Shown: positions 1 to 6,096, counted from the stretch's first letter. The stretch is DNA of 10,616 nt from an uncultured Eubacteriales bacterium (GCA_900550165.1 URQY01000043.1:1-10616); one strand, 5' to 3'. The notes: a model not told the origin generated them from the letters alone. Numbers and translations are program-made.

Positions 1-849
1 CGCGAGACCTGCGACCTTCGTATCCTGCTCGGTCACGCCCTCCTGCGCGTCGATCATGATGAGGCACACGTCCGCGCGGTCGATGGCCATGGTCGCGCGC
101 AGCACGCTGTAGCGCTCGATCACATCGTCGACCTTCGACTTTTTGCGCATACCGGCGGTGTCGATGAAGACATACTTGCCCTGCTCGTTTTCAAAGTACG
201 AGTCGATGGCGTCGCGCGTCGTGCCGGCGACGTTGCTGACGATCATGCGCTCGGTGCCGAGAATGCGATTCGTCAGCGACGATTTGCCGACGTTGGGTTT
301 TCCGATGATGGCGACCTTGATGACATCCTCGTCCTCTTCCTCATCGTCCTCGGGCGGGAAATATTGCAGGCACGCGTCGAGCAGATCGCCCGTGCCGTGG
401 CCGTGAACGGCGGAAACGGCGATGGGATCGCCGAGGCCCAGGTTGTAGAACTCATAGAAATCGGGGTCGACCCGTCCGGTCGAGTCCATCTTGTTCACCG
501 CCAGCACAATGGGCTTGCGGGACCGGAGCAGCATATTGGCAACCTCCTGATCGGAAGCCGTCAGGCCGGTCTTCACATCCGTCAGAAAAATGATGACGTC
601 CGCGTGCTGAATGGCGATCTCTGCCTGCTCGCGCATAAACGACAAGATCTGATCGTCCGTGCGCGGCTCGATGCCGCCGGTGTCCACCAGACGGAATTTG
701 CGGCCGCACCACTCGCTCTCGCCGTAGATGCGGTCGCGCGTGACGCCCGGCGTATCCTCGACGATGGAGAGCCGCTGGCCGATGAGCTTATTAAACAGCA
801 TGGACTTGCCGACGTTCGGCCGTCCAACGATCGCAACCAAAGGTTTCAT
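1..849 (-). CDS. der: GTPase Der (EngA), N-terminal part, cut by window edge
   Basis: Der is a cytoplasmic double-GTPase needed for maturation of the 50S ribosomal subunit. Reading the minus strand from ATG at 849 gives 283 open codons up to base 1, so the C-terminal end of the second G domain and the KH-like domain lie outside. Domain 1 shows G1 GRPNVGKS (residues 9-16), DTGG (56-59), NKMD (119-122) and SA (146-147). An acidic linker (about 165-175, mostly E and D) follows, then domain 2 with G1 GKPNVGKS (183-190) and DTAG (230-233). Residue 17, after the first G1 serine, is Met where Thr is more usual; the P-loop itself is intact. AAAGGAGG at 857-864 sits 7 nt before the ATG. The gene has its own promoter (924-952) and is separated from rpmF by a terminator. 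The identification is very secure. Confidence 0.97.
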   Translation of the reverse strand, partial: MKPLVAIVGRPNVGKSMLFNKLIGQRLSIVEDTPGVTRDRIYGESEWCGRKFRLVDTGGIEPRTDDQILSFMREQAEIAIQHADVIIFLTDVKTGLTASDQEVANMLLRSRKPIVLAVNKMDSTGRVDPDFYEFYNLGLGDPIAVSAVHGHGTGDLLDACLQYFPPEDDEEEDEDVIKVAIIGKPNVGKSSLTNRILGTERMIVSNVAGTTRDAIDSYFENEQGKYVFIDTAGMRKKSKVDDVIERYSVLRATMAIDRADVCLIMIDAQEGVTEQDTKVAGLA

Positions 850-856
850 CTCTCTG

Positions 857-864
857 CCTCCTTT
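857..864 (-). promoter_or_regulatory. Ribosome binding site of der
   Basis: On the minus strand AAAGGAGG lies 7 nt upstream of ATG 849. It is a near-perfect anti-16S match and fixes the start. Confidence 0.85.
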
Positions 865-870
865 ATTCCG

Positions 871-894
871 AAGCGGCGCGTGATCGCACCGCTT
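871..894 (-). promoter_or_regulatory. Hairpin in the der mRNA leader
   Basis: On the minus strand, AAGCGG-U-GCG pairs with CGC-G-CCGCUU around an AUCA loop. That is ten continuous pairs when the U-G wobble is counted. It lies between the predicted transcription start (about 917) and the Shine-Dalgarno sequence. On the plus strand the same sequence has one C/A mismatch and is followed by TTT, so it looks terminator-like there, but no plus-strand gene ends here. Its role is unknown; it could modulate translation or stability of der mRNA. Confidence 0.45.
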
Positions 895-923
895 TTTATC
901 GCAAAGCAAAATATTACAAATAC

Positions 924-952
924 AGTATAACCGAATTTTTTCGGTTGCGCAA
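924..952 (-). promoter_or_regulatory. Predicted promoter of der with palindromic spacer
   Basis: On the minus strand, TTGCGC (947-952) and TATACT (924-929) are separated by exactly 17 nt. The -10 is good (5 of 6) and the -35 matches in its first three bases only. The spacer carries a perfect inverted repeat, AACCGAA (940-946 on the complement) and TTCGGTT (929-935), with a 4-nt centre. The transcription start would be near 917, giving a leader of about 68 nt. Confidence 0.55.
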
Positions 953-990
953 GGCTAACCTTCGCCTGCGCCGGGATTTCCCGCCGCATA

Positions 991-1028
991 AGAAAAAGCT
1001 GAGCGGTTTCCCACTCAGCTTTTCTTAA
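991..1028 (-). terminator. Rho-independent terminator of yceD-rpmF
   Basis: On the minus strand, the stem AAAAGCTGAG / CTCAGCTTTT (arms 1014-1023 and 994-1003) closes a 10-nt loop and runs into a T-rich tract (TTTTTCTT). It begins about 20 nt after the rpmF stop codon and separates rpmF from der. Confidence 0.85.
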
Positions 1029-1047
1029 CGATTTTCGTTCCGAATCA

Positions 1048-1245
1048 TTATTCGGCTGCGACCTTGGACTCGATGACCTTGACCTGACGGCCGTTGTAGG
1101 TACCGCATTCCGGGCACATTCTGTGAGGCTGGTGCAGAGCACCGCACTTCGGGCACGCGACGAGCGCGGGAGCGGTGAGCTTCCAGTGAGAAGAACGTCT
1201 CTTATCACGTCTCTGACGGGATACTTTCCCCTTGGGGACTGCCAT
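1048..1245 (-). CDS. rpmF: 50S ribosomal protein bL32
   Basis: bL32 is a small structural protein of the large ribosomal subunit. The 65-residue product starts MAVPKGKVSRQRRDKRR, the conserved basic N-terminal tail of the family, and has a zinc-ribbon of two CxxC pairs, C31/C34 and C44/C47. This is therefore the zinc-binding (C+) form, not the cysteine-free paralogue that some bacteria induce in zinc starvation. The length is normal. The start is fixed by TAAGGAGG (1253-1260) 7 nt before the ATG. It lies 40 nt downstream of yceD in the same direction, the arrangement usual in bacteria, and is followed by a clear terminator. Regulation should come from the consensus promoter upstream of yceD. 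Confidence 0.98.
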   Translation of the reverse strand: MAVPKGKVSRQRRDKRRSSHWKLTAPALVACPKCGALHQPHRMCPECGTYNGRQVKVIESKVAAE

Positions 1246-1285
1246 GTTGACACCTCCTTAAAGTTAAGCTGAATGAACAGCGAAT

Positions 1286-1780
1286 TTATTGTTCCAAAAG
1301 CTTTGCGAGGGCTGCTAACCTGGGGTCTACTTCCTTTTTGCAGCGGCACTTCTCATAGTTGAGGTTGACGCCACAGCCGGAACACAAGCCCCTGCAATCC
1401 TCGCGGCAAAGGGTCTTGCTCGGCATATTGAGGATGAACGTTTCCCGTGCAAGCTCGCCAAGATCAACAGTTCCGTTGTCTAAAAGCAGGATATCGTCGT
1501 TATCGTCCTCCTCCAGCTCCTCGGCGAGCATACACTCGAAGGAAACCTCATACGGAAGGTCGAACGGCGTCCCGCAGCGATCGCACACGGCGGAAAGCGT
1601 TGTAGACAGGTCGAACTGCAACCGCAGCATCCCTGCAATGTTCTCTGCCTGCCCTACCACTGAGACCGGCCGAACCGCAGGACACACGCCGCCGAAGTCC
1701 ACATCAGAAAAGTCCTCTGAAAAGTCAAAGGGTATCCTGCCTCCGGGGGTGTTAATGATACGCTTTACATCTAAAACCAT
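1286..1780 (-). CDS. yceD: YceD family protein (DUF177)
   Basis: This is a 164-residue protein of the YceD/DUF177 family, which is nearly always encoded just before rpmF. In plants and bacteria the family has been linked to 23S rRNA processing and accumulation, but its exact biochemistry is not settled. The protein has a CxxC pair (C66, C69), an acidic stretch (about 86-102), the family pattern around 'VDLGELARETFILNMP' and a cysteine-rich C-terminus (C125, C129, C133, C136, C145, C147) that probably binds zinc, as in other Firmicutes members. The reading frame stays open to an ATG at 1840, but that would lie upstream of the promoter; ATG 1780 has GAGGTG close by and the family-typical start MVLDVKRI. 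It is followed 40 nt later by rpmF. Confidence 0.9.
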   Translation of the reverse strand: MVLDVKRIINTPGGRIPFDFSEDFSDVDFGGVCPAVRPVSVVGQAENIAGMLRLQFDLSTTLSAVCDRCGTPFDLPYEVSFECMLAEELEEDDNDDILLLDNGTVDLGELARETFILNMPSKTLCREDCRGLCSGCGVNLNYEKCRCKKEVDPRLAALAKLLEQ

Positions 1781-1784
1781 GCTA

Positions 1785-1790
1785 CACCTC
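1785..1790 (-). promoter_or_regulatory. Ribosome binding site that decides the yceD start
   Basis: On the minus strand GAGGTG is followed by TAGC and ATG 1780. Together with the promoter at 1808-1836 it rules out the ATG at 1840, which lies upstream of the -35 element and so is not transcribed from this promoter. Confidence 0.7.
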
Positions 1791-1807
1791 GCAATGACAC
1801 GAGTGAT

Positions 1808-1836
1808 ATTATAGTGGACGTTTTCCCGCTTGTCAA
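1808..1836 (-). promoter_or_regulatory. Consensus sigma-A promoter of yceD-rpmF
   Basis: On the minus strand, TTGACA (1831-1836) and TATAAT (1808-1813) are both perfect and separated by exactly 17 nt. The start would be near 1801, giving a leader of about 20 nt before ATG 1780. Such strength suits a ribosomal protein gene. Confidence 0.93.
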
Positions 1837-1899
1837 ACATTTTTTGCTTTTTTCGGCGAAAATTTTGGCAGTCTGTTGCCCCTTTGCGGAAATTATGCC

Positions 1900-1928
1900 T
1901 TTATTTTTTCCGCTGTATCTTTTATAAT
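1900..1928 (+). promoter_or_regulatory. Probable promoter of the pseudouridine synthase gene
   Basis: TATAAT at 1923-1928 is a perfect -10. At 17-nt spacing the -35 position reads TTTATT (1900-1905), only 3 of 6 matches. The start would be near 1935, about 33 nt before ATG 1968. It diverges from the yceD promoter. Confidence 0.5.
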
Positions 1929-1954
1929 AGCAGAAAAACGCGCGCTGCGCAAGC

Positions 1955-1960
1955 GGAGGT
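1955..1960 (+). promoter_or_regulatory. Ribosome binding site that decides the pseudouridine synthase start
   Basis: GGAGGT lies 7 nt before ATG 1968. The frame is open back to 1830, but that part lies upstream of the -10 element and does not resemble the family. Confidence 0.8.
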
Positions 1961-1967
1961 ACCGCCC

Positions 1968-2924
1968 ATGCGGGAGTTTCACATCGGAAAAAATGACGAA
2001 AATCAGCGGCTCGACCGCTTTCTCGGCAAGGCCATTCCCCTGCTCCCGGCCTCGCTCGCGCAGAAGTACATCCGCCTAAAGCGCATCAAGGTCAACGGCG
2101 CGCGCGCCCAGCGCGACCAGAAGCTCCGCGCGGGCGATATTTTGCAATGCTACATCAACGATGAGTTTTTCGAATCGCCGAGCGAGGAAAACGTCTATCT
2201 CACGATCACGACGCCGCGGCTCAGCATCGTCTACGAGGATGAGAACATCATGCTGCTCGACAAGCCCGCGGGTCAGGTCGTCCACGCCGACGAGCACGAG
2301 AAGGTCAACACGCTCGTCAATCATATGCTCGCCTACCTCTATCAAAAGCGCGAGTGGAAGCCGCGCGAGGAAAATGCCTTCACCCCTGCCCTCTGCAACC
2401 GCATCGACCGCAACACCGGCGGCATCGTCATCGCGGCGAAGAATGCCGAGGCGCTGCGCATCCTGAACGATAAGATCCGCGACCGCGAGATCGCAAAGTA
2501 CTATTTATGTATTGCGCTCGGCCGCATCGAGCCGCCGAAGGGGAAAATCGAGTGCTTTTTGCGCAAGGATGAAAGGAGCAACACCGTGCGCGTCTATCAT
2601 CGCCCCGTGCCGGACGGCCGCAGCGCTGTCACCTTATATCAAACGCTCCAAACGCGCGGCGAGCTGTCGCTTTTAGAAGTTGAGCTGCTCACCGGCCGCA
2701 CGCACCAGATCCGCGCAAGCTTTGCAGACCTCGGTCATCCCCTGCTCGGCGACGGCAAGTACGGCGTCGGCAGCGTAAACCGCAAATACGGTGAAACGCA
2801 CCAGGCCCTCTGCTCCTATCGCCTGCGTTTCGACTTCCCCACCGACGCCGGTATCCTCGAATATCTGCGCGGACGCGAGTTCCGGGTGGACGAGGTCCCA
2901 TTCCGGAAGAAATATTTTGGTTAA
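1968..2924 (+). CDS. RluA-family RNA pseudouridine synthase with S4 domain
   Basis: The protein isomerises specific uridines in RNA, probably 23S rRNA, to pseudouridine. It has 318 residues. An N-terminal S4 RNA-binding domain (about 12-62, with 'RLDRFL' and 'KRIKVNG') precedes the RluA catalytic domain. The catalytic motif reads NRIDRNTGG (144-152) with D147 as the expected nucleophile; the classical RluA/C/D motif is HRLDxxTxG, so Asn replaces His. GRTHQIR (243-249) and 'GHPLLGDGKYG' (256-266) are typical family motifs. The start ATG 1968 is chosen from the Shine-Dalgarno and promoter positions. It is transcribed alone, divergently from yceD-rpmF, and ends at a strong terminator. The family is certain; whether it acts like RluC or RluD, and its target site, cannot be told. 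Confidence 0.93.
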   Translation: MREFHIGKNDENQRLDRFLGKAIPLLPASLAQKYIRLKRIKVNGARAQRDQKLRAGDILQCYINDEFFESPSEENVYLTITTPRLSIVYEDENIMLLDKPAGQVVHADEHEKVNTLVNHMLAYLYQKREWKPREENAFTPALCNRIDRNTGGIVIAAKNAEALRILNDKIRDREIAKYYLCIALGRIEPPKGKIECFLRKDERSNTVRVYHRPVPDGRSAVTLYQTLQTRGELSLLEVELLTGRTHQIRASFADLGHPLLGDGKYGVGSVNRKYGETHQALCSYRLRFDFPTDAGILEYLRGREFRVDEVPFRKKYFG

Positions 2925-2928
2925 TTCC

Positions 2929-2970
2929 GACAAGCGGAGAGCCTGTAAGGGCTCTCCGCTGTCTTATTTT
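2929..2970 (+). terminator. Strong rho-independent terminator after the pseudouridine synthase gene
   Basis: AGCGGAGAGCC (2933-2943) pairs with GGCTCTCCGCT (2950-2960) around a 6-nt loop. GAC/GTC extends the stem past one bulged A. The T-rich tail GTCTTATTTTT follows. It starts 5 nt after the stop codon. Confidence 0.93.
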
Positions 2971-2972
2971 TC

Positions 2973-2996
2973 AAAAGTTCAAAATATTGAACTTTT
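2973..2996. promoter_or_regulatory. Perfect inverted repeat upstream of the polyamine operon promoter, possible operator
   Basis: AAAAGTTCAA (2973-2982) and TTGAACTTTT (2987-2996) are perfect 10-bp inverted arms around AATA. The repeat lies 14 bp upstream of the predicted -35. Its AT-rich stem makes it a weak terminator at best, so an operator, perhaps for the XRE-cupin protein encoded just downstream, is the better guess. The half CAAAAGTT recurs at 3063-3070. Confidence 0.45.
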
Positions 2997-3010
2997 TGTT
3001 AAATATACTC

Positions 3011-3038
3011 TTGCAATTTTGCGTGCTGTGTGTATAAT
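3011..3038 (+). promoter_or_regulatory. Predicted promoter of the regulator-pot operon
   Basis: TTGCAA (3011-3016, 4 of 6) and TATAAT (3033-3038, perfect) are 16 nt apart. The start would be near 3045, giving a leader of about 53 nt. Confidence 0.7.
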
Positions 3039-3045
3039 GATTTCG

Positions 3046-3073
3046 GTTTAGCAAAAACTGACCAAAAGTTTAG
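3046..3073. promoter_or_regulatory. Repeated motifs in the operon leader, second possible operator
   Basis: GTTTAG occurs at 3046-3051 and again at 3068-3073, 22 bp apart (about two helical turns). AAACT (3055-3059) and AGTTT (3067-3071) form an inverted pair. CAAAAGTT (3063-3070) repeats half of the palindrome at 2973-2996. The position overlaps the predicted transcription start, as expected for autorepression. Binding is inferred. Confidence 0.3.
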
Positions 3074-3083
3074 TATATCAAAC

Positions 3084-3090
3084 GAGGAGG
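3084..3090 (+). promoter_or_regulatory. Ribosome binding site that decides the regulator start
   Basis: GAGGAGG lies 7 nt before ATG 3098. A GTG in the same frame at 3092 would be only 1 nt away and can be excluded. Confidence 0.85.
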
Positions 3091-3097
3091 CGTGTGC

Positions 3098-3631
3098 ATG
3101 GACATCGGCAACAAGATCAAACAGCTGCGAACGCGACAGGGACTGACTCTGGAGGAGCTTGCCAGCCGAAGCGAGCTTACAAAGGGGTTTTTGTCCCAGT
3201 TAGAGCGCGACCTCACCTCCCCCTCGATCGATTCGCTCAGCGATATCCTCGAGGCCCTCGGCACCAACCTCTCGGAATTTTTCCAGGAGGATAAAAACGA
3301 CCAGTTCGTCTTCCGAGCGGAGGACTTTTTTGTCGACGAGCGCGAAAGCTGCACCGTCAACTGGATCGTTCCCAACACGCAGAAGAACCAGATGGAGCCG
3401 ATCTTGATCGAGCTTCCCGCCGGCGGCGAATCGTTCGAGGTCGAGCCGCACAACGGCGAGGAGTTCGGCTACGTGCTTGACGGCAGCGTCATTTTAGAGT
3501 GCGACGGCGAGCGCAGCGTCCTGCGCCGCGGCGAAACCTTCTACCTTCACGGAAGAACGTTCCATTGCCTGAAAAATGAGCGCAAGACCGCCGCGCGCGT
3601 CCTCTGGGTCTGCACACCCCCGCTTTTCTAA
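3098..3631 (+). CDS. XRE-cupin transcriptional regulator, PuuR-like, probable polyamine operon regulator
   Basis: This 177-residue protein joins an N-terminal XRE helix-turn-helix (about 5-62; recognition region around 'LTKGFLSQLERDLTSPSI') to a C-terminal cupin barrel (about 95-175). Cupin motif 1 is recognisable around H118, E121/E122 and G129. Motif 2 runs from G145 to N160 with H156; its usual Pro is His (H151). Proteins of this architecture include PuuR, which senses putrescine in Escherichia coli, and similar genes often precede potABC in Firmicutes. It is the first gene of the operon, 35 nt before potA with no terminator between. It likely controls its own operon through the repeats around the promoter. 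The family is secure; the ligand and whether it represses or activates are inferred from context. Confidence 0.88.
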   Translation: MDIGNKIKQLRTRQGLTLEELASRSELTKGFLSQLERDLTSPSIDSLSDILEALGTNLSEFFQEDKNDQFVFRAEDFFVDERESCTVNWIVPNTQKNQMEPILIELPAGGESFEVEPHNGEEFGYVLDGSVILECDGERSVLRRGETFYLHGRTFHCLKNERKTAARVLWVCTPPLF

Positions 3632-3666
3632 TTACTACATCATGATTTAAGTGAGGATATCGGAAC

Positions 3667-5256
3667 ATGGCTGAAGAAAAGAAGAAGCTTATCCAATTCA
3701 AGAACATCGTCAAAAGCTTTGAGGACGGACAGGTCGTCCTCAAGGGCGTCTCTCTTGACATTTACGAAAACGAGTTCGTCACGCTGCTCGGACCCTCGGG
3801 CTGCGGCAAGACGACGCTGCTGCGCATCCTCGGCGGCTTTTTGCAGCCGAGCGAGGGCAAGGTGCTCTTCGACGGCGAGGACATCGTCAATATCCCGCCC
3901 TACAAGCGCGAGATCAACACCGTCTTCCAGAAGTATGCCCTCTTCCCCCACATGGACGTCTATGACAACATCGCCTTCGGCCTGACGCTCAAAAAGGAGC
4001 CGAAGGACGTTATCGAGCAGAAGGTCATGCGTATGCTCCGCCTTGTGAGCCTTGAGGACTACGCCCACCGCAATGTGACCGAGCTCTCCGGCGGCCAGCA
4101 GCAGCGCATCGCCATCGCCCGCGCGCTCGTCAACGAGCCGAGCGTGCTGCTGCTCGACGAGCCGCTCGGCGCGCTCGACTTAAAGCTGCGCAAGGAGATG
4201 CAGCAGGAACTCAAGTACATCCAGCAGGAGGTCGGCATCACCTTCATTTTCGTCACGCACGACCAGGAGGAGGCGCTGACGATGTCGGACAAGATTGTCG
4301 TCATGAATGCGGGCGAGATCCAGCAGATCGGCACACCGACCGAGATCTACCGCAACCCCGTCAACGAATTCGTCGCCAAGTTCATCGGCGAGACGAACAT
4401 CATCGACGGCGTCATGCTCGAGGACGATCTCGTCATGTTCGAGGACAAGAAGTTCGCCTGCCGCGCCCGCGGTTACGGCAAAAACGAGAAGGTCGACGTG
4501 GTCATCCGCCCCGAGCACCTTGATATCGTCCCCCGCGCCGAGGGAATGCTCAAGGGCACGGTCAAGTCCCAGCTCTTCAAGGGGATGCACTATGAAACGA
4601 TGGTCGAAACGCGCGTCGGTACGTCCATCACCGTGAAGATGCAGGTCTCGCAGGACCGCCCCGTTTATAATGAGGAAAAGGGCGAGAAGATCAGCGCGAA
4701 CGCGTTCCTGCTCGACGTGGAGGACGTCGAGGAGCTCGACGACGCCAAGGTCGTCGCTCTTGCCTCTGCCGAGGCGTGGGACGCCGAGACCGAGGAGCCC
4801 ATCTCCATCAAGACCGTCGAATACGATATCAAGCCCGAGACCGGCAACTACACCGTGACCTTTGCCACCGCAAACGACACGTCCATCACCGTCAAGGTGC
4901 TCGTTGTGGCGCAGAACCGCGTCGAGAGCAAGGTCTATCAGGAAGAGATCTACGCGATGAACTTCTTCAAAAAGGTCGAGGATATTCAGGAGAGCATCGC
5001 GCTCGACACCGACCTTGAGACCTGGGCCAGCGCGTCGGCCTGGTCCCTTGAGGACGGCGAGCAGGTCGAGATCACCGATGTCAAGTACGACTTTGACCCC
5101 GAGACCATCACCCCGGGCGTTTACGACGTGACCTTCTCCACCGAGGGCTATGAGTACAAGGTCTCCACCACCCACGCCTTTGAAGAGGGCGAGCAGGTCG
5201 GCCTTGTCTTCCGTCCCGAGGACATCCACGTGATGAAGAAGGAGGGCCAGTGGTGA
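3667..5256 (+). CDS. potA: Spermidine/putrescine ABC transporter ATPase PotA, with expanded C-terminus
   Basis: PotA hydrolyses ATP on the cytoplasmic side to drive polyamine import. The ATPase core is complete: Walker A GPSGCGKTT (42-50), Q-loop Q88, signature LSGGQQQR (140-147), Walker B LLLDEP (161-166) and H-loop H198. A TOBE domain follows (RPEHLDI, 281-287; KGTVKSQLFKGMHYE, 296-310), as in Gram-positive PotA. At 529 residues the protein is some 150-180 longer than usual. The excess is two further copies of an approximately 86-residue module, so residues 275-360, 361-446 and 447-529 look like three tandem TOBE-like units; the last ends with a normal PotA-like tail (GEQVGLVFRPEDIHVMKK). 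The added part is very acidic. GTGAGGA at 3651-3657 is the likely ribosome binding site. The stop overlaps potB. The function is secure; the role of the expansion is unknown. Confidence 0.93.
   Translation: MAEEKKKLIQFKNIVKSFEDGQVVLKGVSLDIYENEFVTLLGPSGCGKTTLLRILGGFLQPSEGKVLFDGEDIVNIPPYKREINTVFQKYALFPHMDVYDNIAFGLTLKKEPKDVIEQKVMRMLRLVSLEDYAHRNVTELSGGQQQRIAIARALVNEPSVLLLDEPLGALDLKLRKEMQQELKYIQQEVGITFIFVTHDQEEALTMSDKIVVMNAGEIQQIGTPTEIYRNPVNEFVAKFIGETNIIDGVMLEDDLVMFEDKKFACRARGYGKNEKVDVVIRPEHLDIVPRAEGMLKGTVKSQLFKGMHYETMVETRVGTSITVKMQVSQDRPVYNEEKGEKISANAFLLDVEDVEELDDAKVVALASAEAWDAETEEPISIKTVEYDIKPETGNYTVTFATANDTSITVKVLVVAQNRVESKVYQEEIYAMNFFKKVEDIQESIALDTDLETWASASAWSLEDGEQVEITDVKYDFDPETITPGVYDVTFSTEGYEYKVSTTHAFEEGEQVGLVFRPEDIHVMKKEGQW
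4489..5253 (+). repeat. Three tandem ~86-codon TOBE-like repeats within potA
   Basis: Units are residues 275-360, 361-446 and 447-529. Aligned landmarks: HYETMVET (308-315), NYTVTFAT (394-401) and VYDVTFST (485-492); GTSITVK (318-324) and DTSITVK (404-410); VEDVEEL (351-357) and VEDIQES (437-443); EYDIKPET (385-392) and KYDFDPET (473-480). At DNA level a 14-base string starting ACGTCCATCACC occurs at 4621 and 4879, exactly 258 bases (86 codons) apart. By hand count, residues 319-494 hold about 39 D/E against 13 K/R. The repeats have diverged, so the duplication is not recent. A different reading is an insertion of Ig-like beta domains into a single TOBE domain. Confidence 0.7.
5239..5245 (+). 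promoter_or_regulatory. Ribosome binding site of potB inside the end of potA
   Basis: AAGGAGG is 7 nt before GTG 5253 and only 4 nt before GTG 5250, favouring 5253. The start then overlaps the potA stop as GTGA, the usual arrangement for coupled translation. Confidence 0.75.
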
Positions 5257-6089
5257 AGCGCTTTCGTTCCATGACTTACCCGTATATCGCGTGGATCATC
5301 GCGATCATCGTCGTACCGATGATCCTGATCGTGCTCTACGCGTTTACGACCTCCGGCAACTCCGTGCTCACGTTCCAGTTCACCCTTGATAACTTTGCCC
5401 GCTTCGTCACGGACAAGGTCTTTATGGATGTGCTGCTGCGCTCGCTTTACATTGCCGTCAGCACAACGCTCATCTGCATCGTGCTGGGCTACCCCATCGC
5501 CTATGTCATCGCCCAGCGCAGCAGCCGCAGCAACACCATCCTCATCCTGCTCATCACCATGCCCACCTGGGTCAATATGCTGGTGCGCACCTATGCGTGG
5601 ATGGGCATTCTGCAGGATGAGGGCGTGCTCAACACCATCCTGTCGTGGTTTGGCATCGGTCCCGTGTCGATGATCCACACGAGCTTTGCCGTCATTCTCG
5701 GCATGGTCTACAACTTCATTCCCTTCATGATCCTGCAGATCCACACCTCCCTCGACAAGATGGACAAGAGCCTTTTAGAGGCGGCGAGCGACCTCGGCGC
5801 AACGCCGGTGCAGGCATTCCTGCGCGTCACGCTGCCGCTCTCGCTGCCCGGCGTCATCTCCGGCATCACGCTCGTGTTCCTGCCCGCGGTGTCGAGCTTC
5901 TTCATCCCCAAACTTCTCGGCGGCGGACAGTACGTTCTCGTCGGCAACATCATCGAATCCCAGTTCCTCACCTCCGGCGACTGGAACTTCGGCTCTGCCA
6001 TCTCGCTCATCATGGCGGTCATCATCATGATCTCGATGTGGCTCACGCGCAAGGCGGACGTTCAGGTCGCCTCGCAGGGAAAGGAGTGA
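5253..6089 (+). CDS. potB: Spermidine/putrescine ABC transporter permease PotB
   Basis: PotB is one of the two membrane subunits of the polyamine importer. The 278-residue product starts MKRFRSMTYPYIAW (GTG start) and has about six hydrophobic segments: 12-31, 64-86, 95-118, 142-162, 199-220 and 245-264. The cytoplasmic EAA loop that docks on the ATPase reads EAASDLGATPVQAFLRV (176-192), followed by TLPLSLPG. Length and motifs are normal for a BPD-type permease. It overlaps potA by the GTGA junction and is followed 7 nt later by potCD. The start at GTG 5253 is preferred over GTG 5250 and over ATG 5271 because of the Shine-Dalgarno spacing. Identification is secure from sequence and from its place in a complete pot operon. 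Confidence 0.93.
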   Translation: MKRFRSMTYPYIAWIIAIIVVPMILIVLYAFTTSGNSVLTFQFTLDNFARFVTDKVFMDVLLRSLYIAVSTTLICIVLGYPIAYVIAQRSSRSNTILILLITMPTWVNMLVRTYAWMGILQDEGVLNTILSWFGIGPVSMIHTSFAVILGMVYNFIPFMILQIHTSLDKMDKSLLEAASDLGATPVQAFLRVTLPLSLPGVISGITLVFLPAVSSFFIPKLLGGGQYVLVGNIIESQFLTSGDWNFGSAISLIMAVIIMISMWLTRKADVQVASQGKE

Positions 6090-6096
6090 GAAGGGC

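Noticed and set aside
143..406. A plus-strand frame with a long run of serines
   Set aside because: The serine run is the reverse complement of the Glu/Asp-rich linker between the two Der GTPase domains.
364..930. A 188-codon plus-strand frame
   Set aside because: It is antisense to der and its promoter region, with no family resemblance.
846..1349. A 167-codon minus-strand frame spanning rpmF and the der promoter
   Set aside because: It overlaps rpmF in another frame and crosses both the rpmF terminator and the der promoter.
1850..1862. Small palindrome TTTTCGGCGAAAA between the divergent promoters
   Set aside because: The arms are six bases and mostly A/T within an A/T-rich region; it could easily be chance.
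2973..2996. Inverted repeat followed by TTTTT as a second terminator
   Set aside because: The stem is almost wholly A-T and a much stronger terminator lies immediately before it. An operator is preferred, though a backup terminator is not excluded.
4180..5229. A 349-codon open frame on the minus strand opposite potA
   Set aside because: It is a shadow of the potA codon bias, repetitive in Leu, Asp, Gly and Val, with no domain or ribosome binding site.
5148..5744. A 198-codon minus-strand frame rich in His and Asp
   Set aside because: It is antisense to the end of potA and to potB; the composition is that of a complementary-strand shadow.
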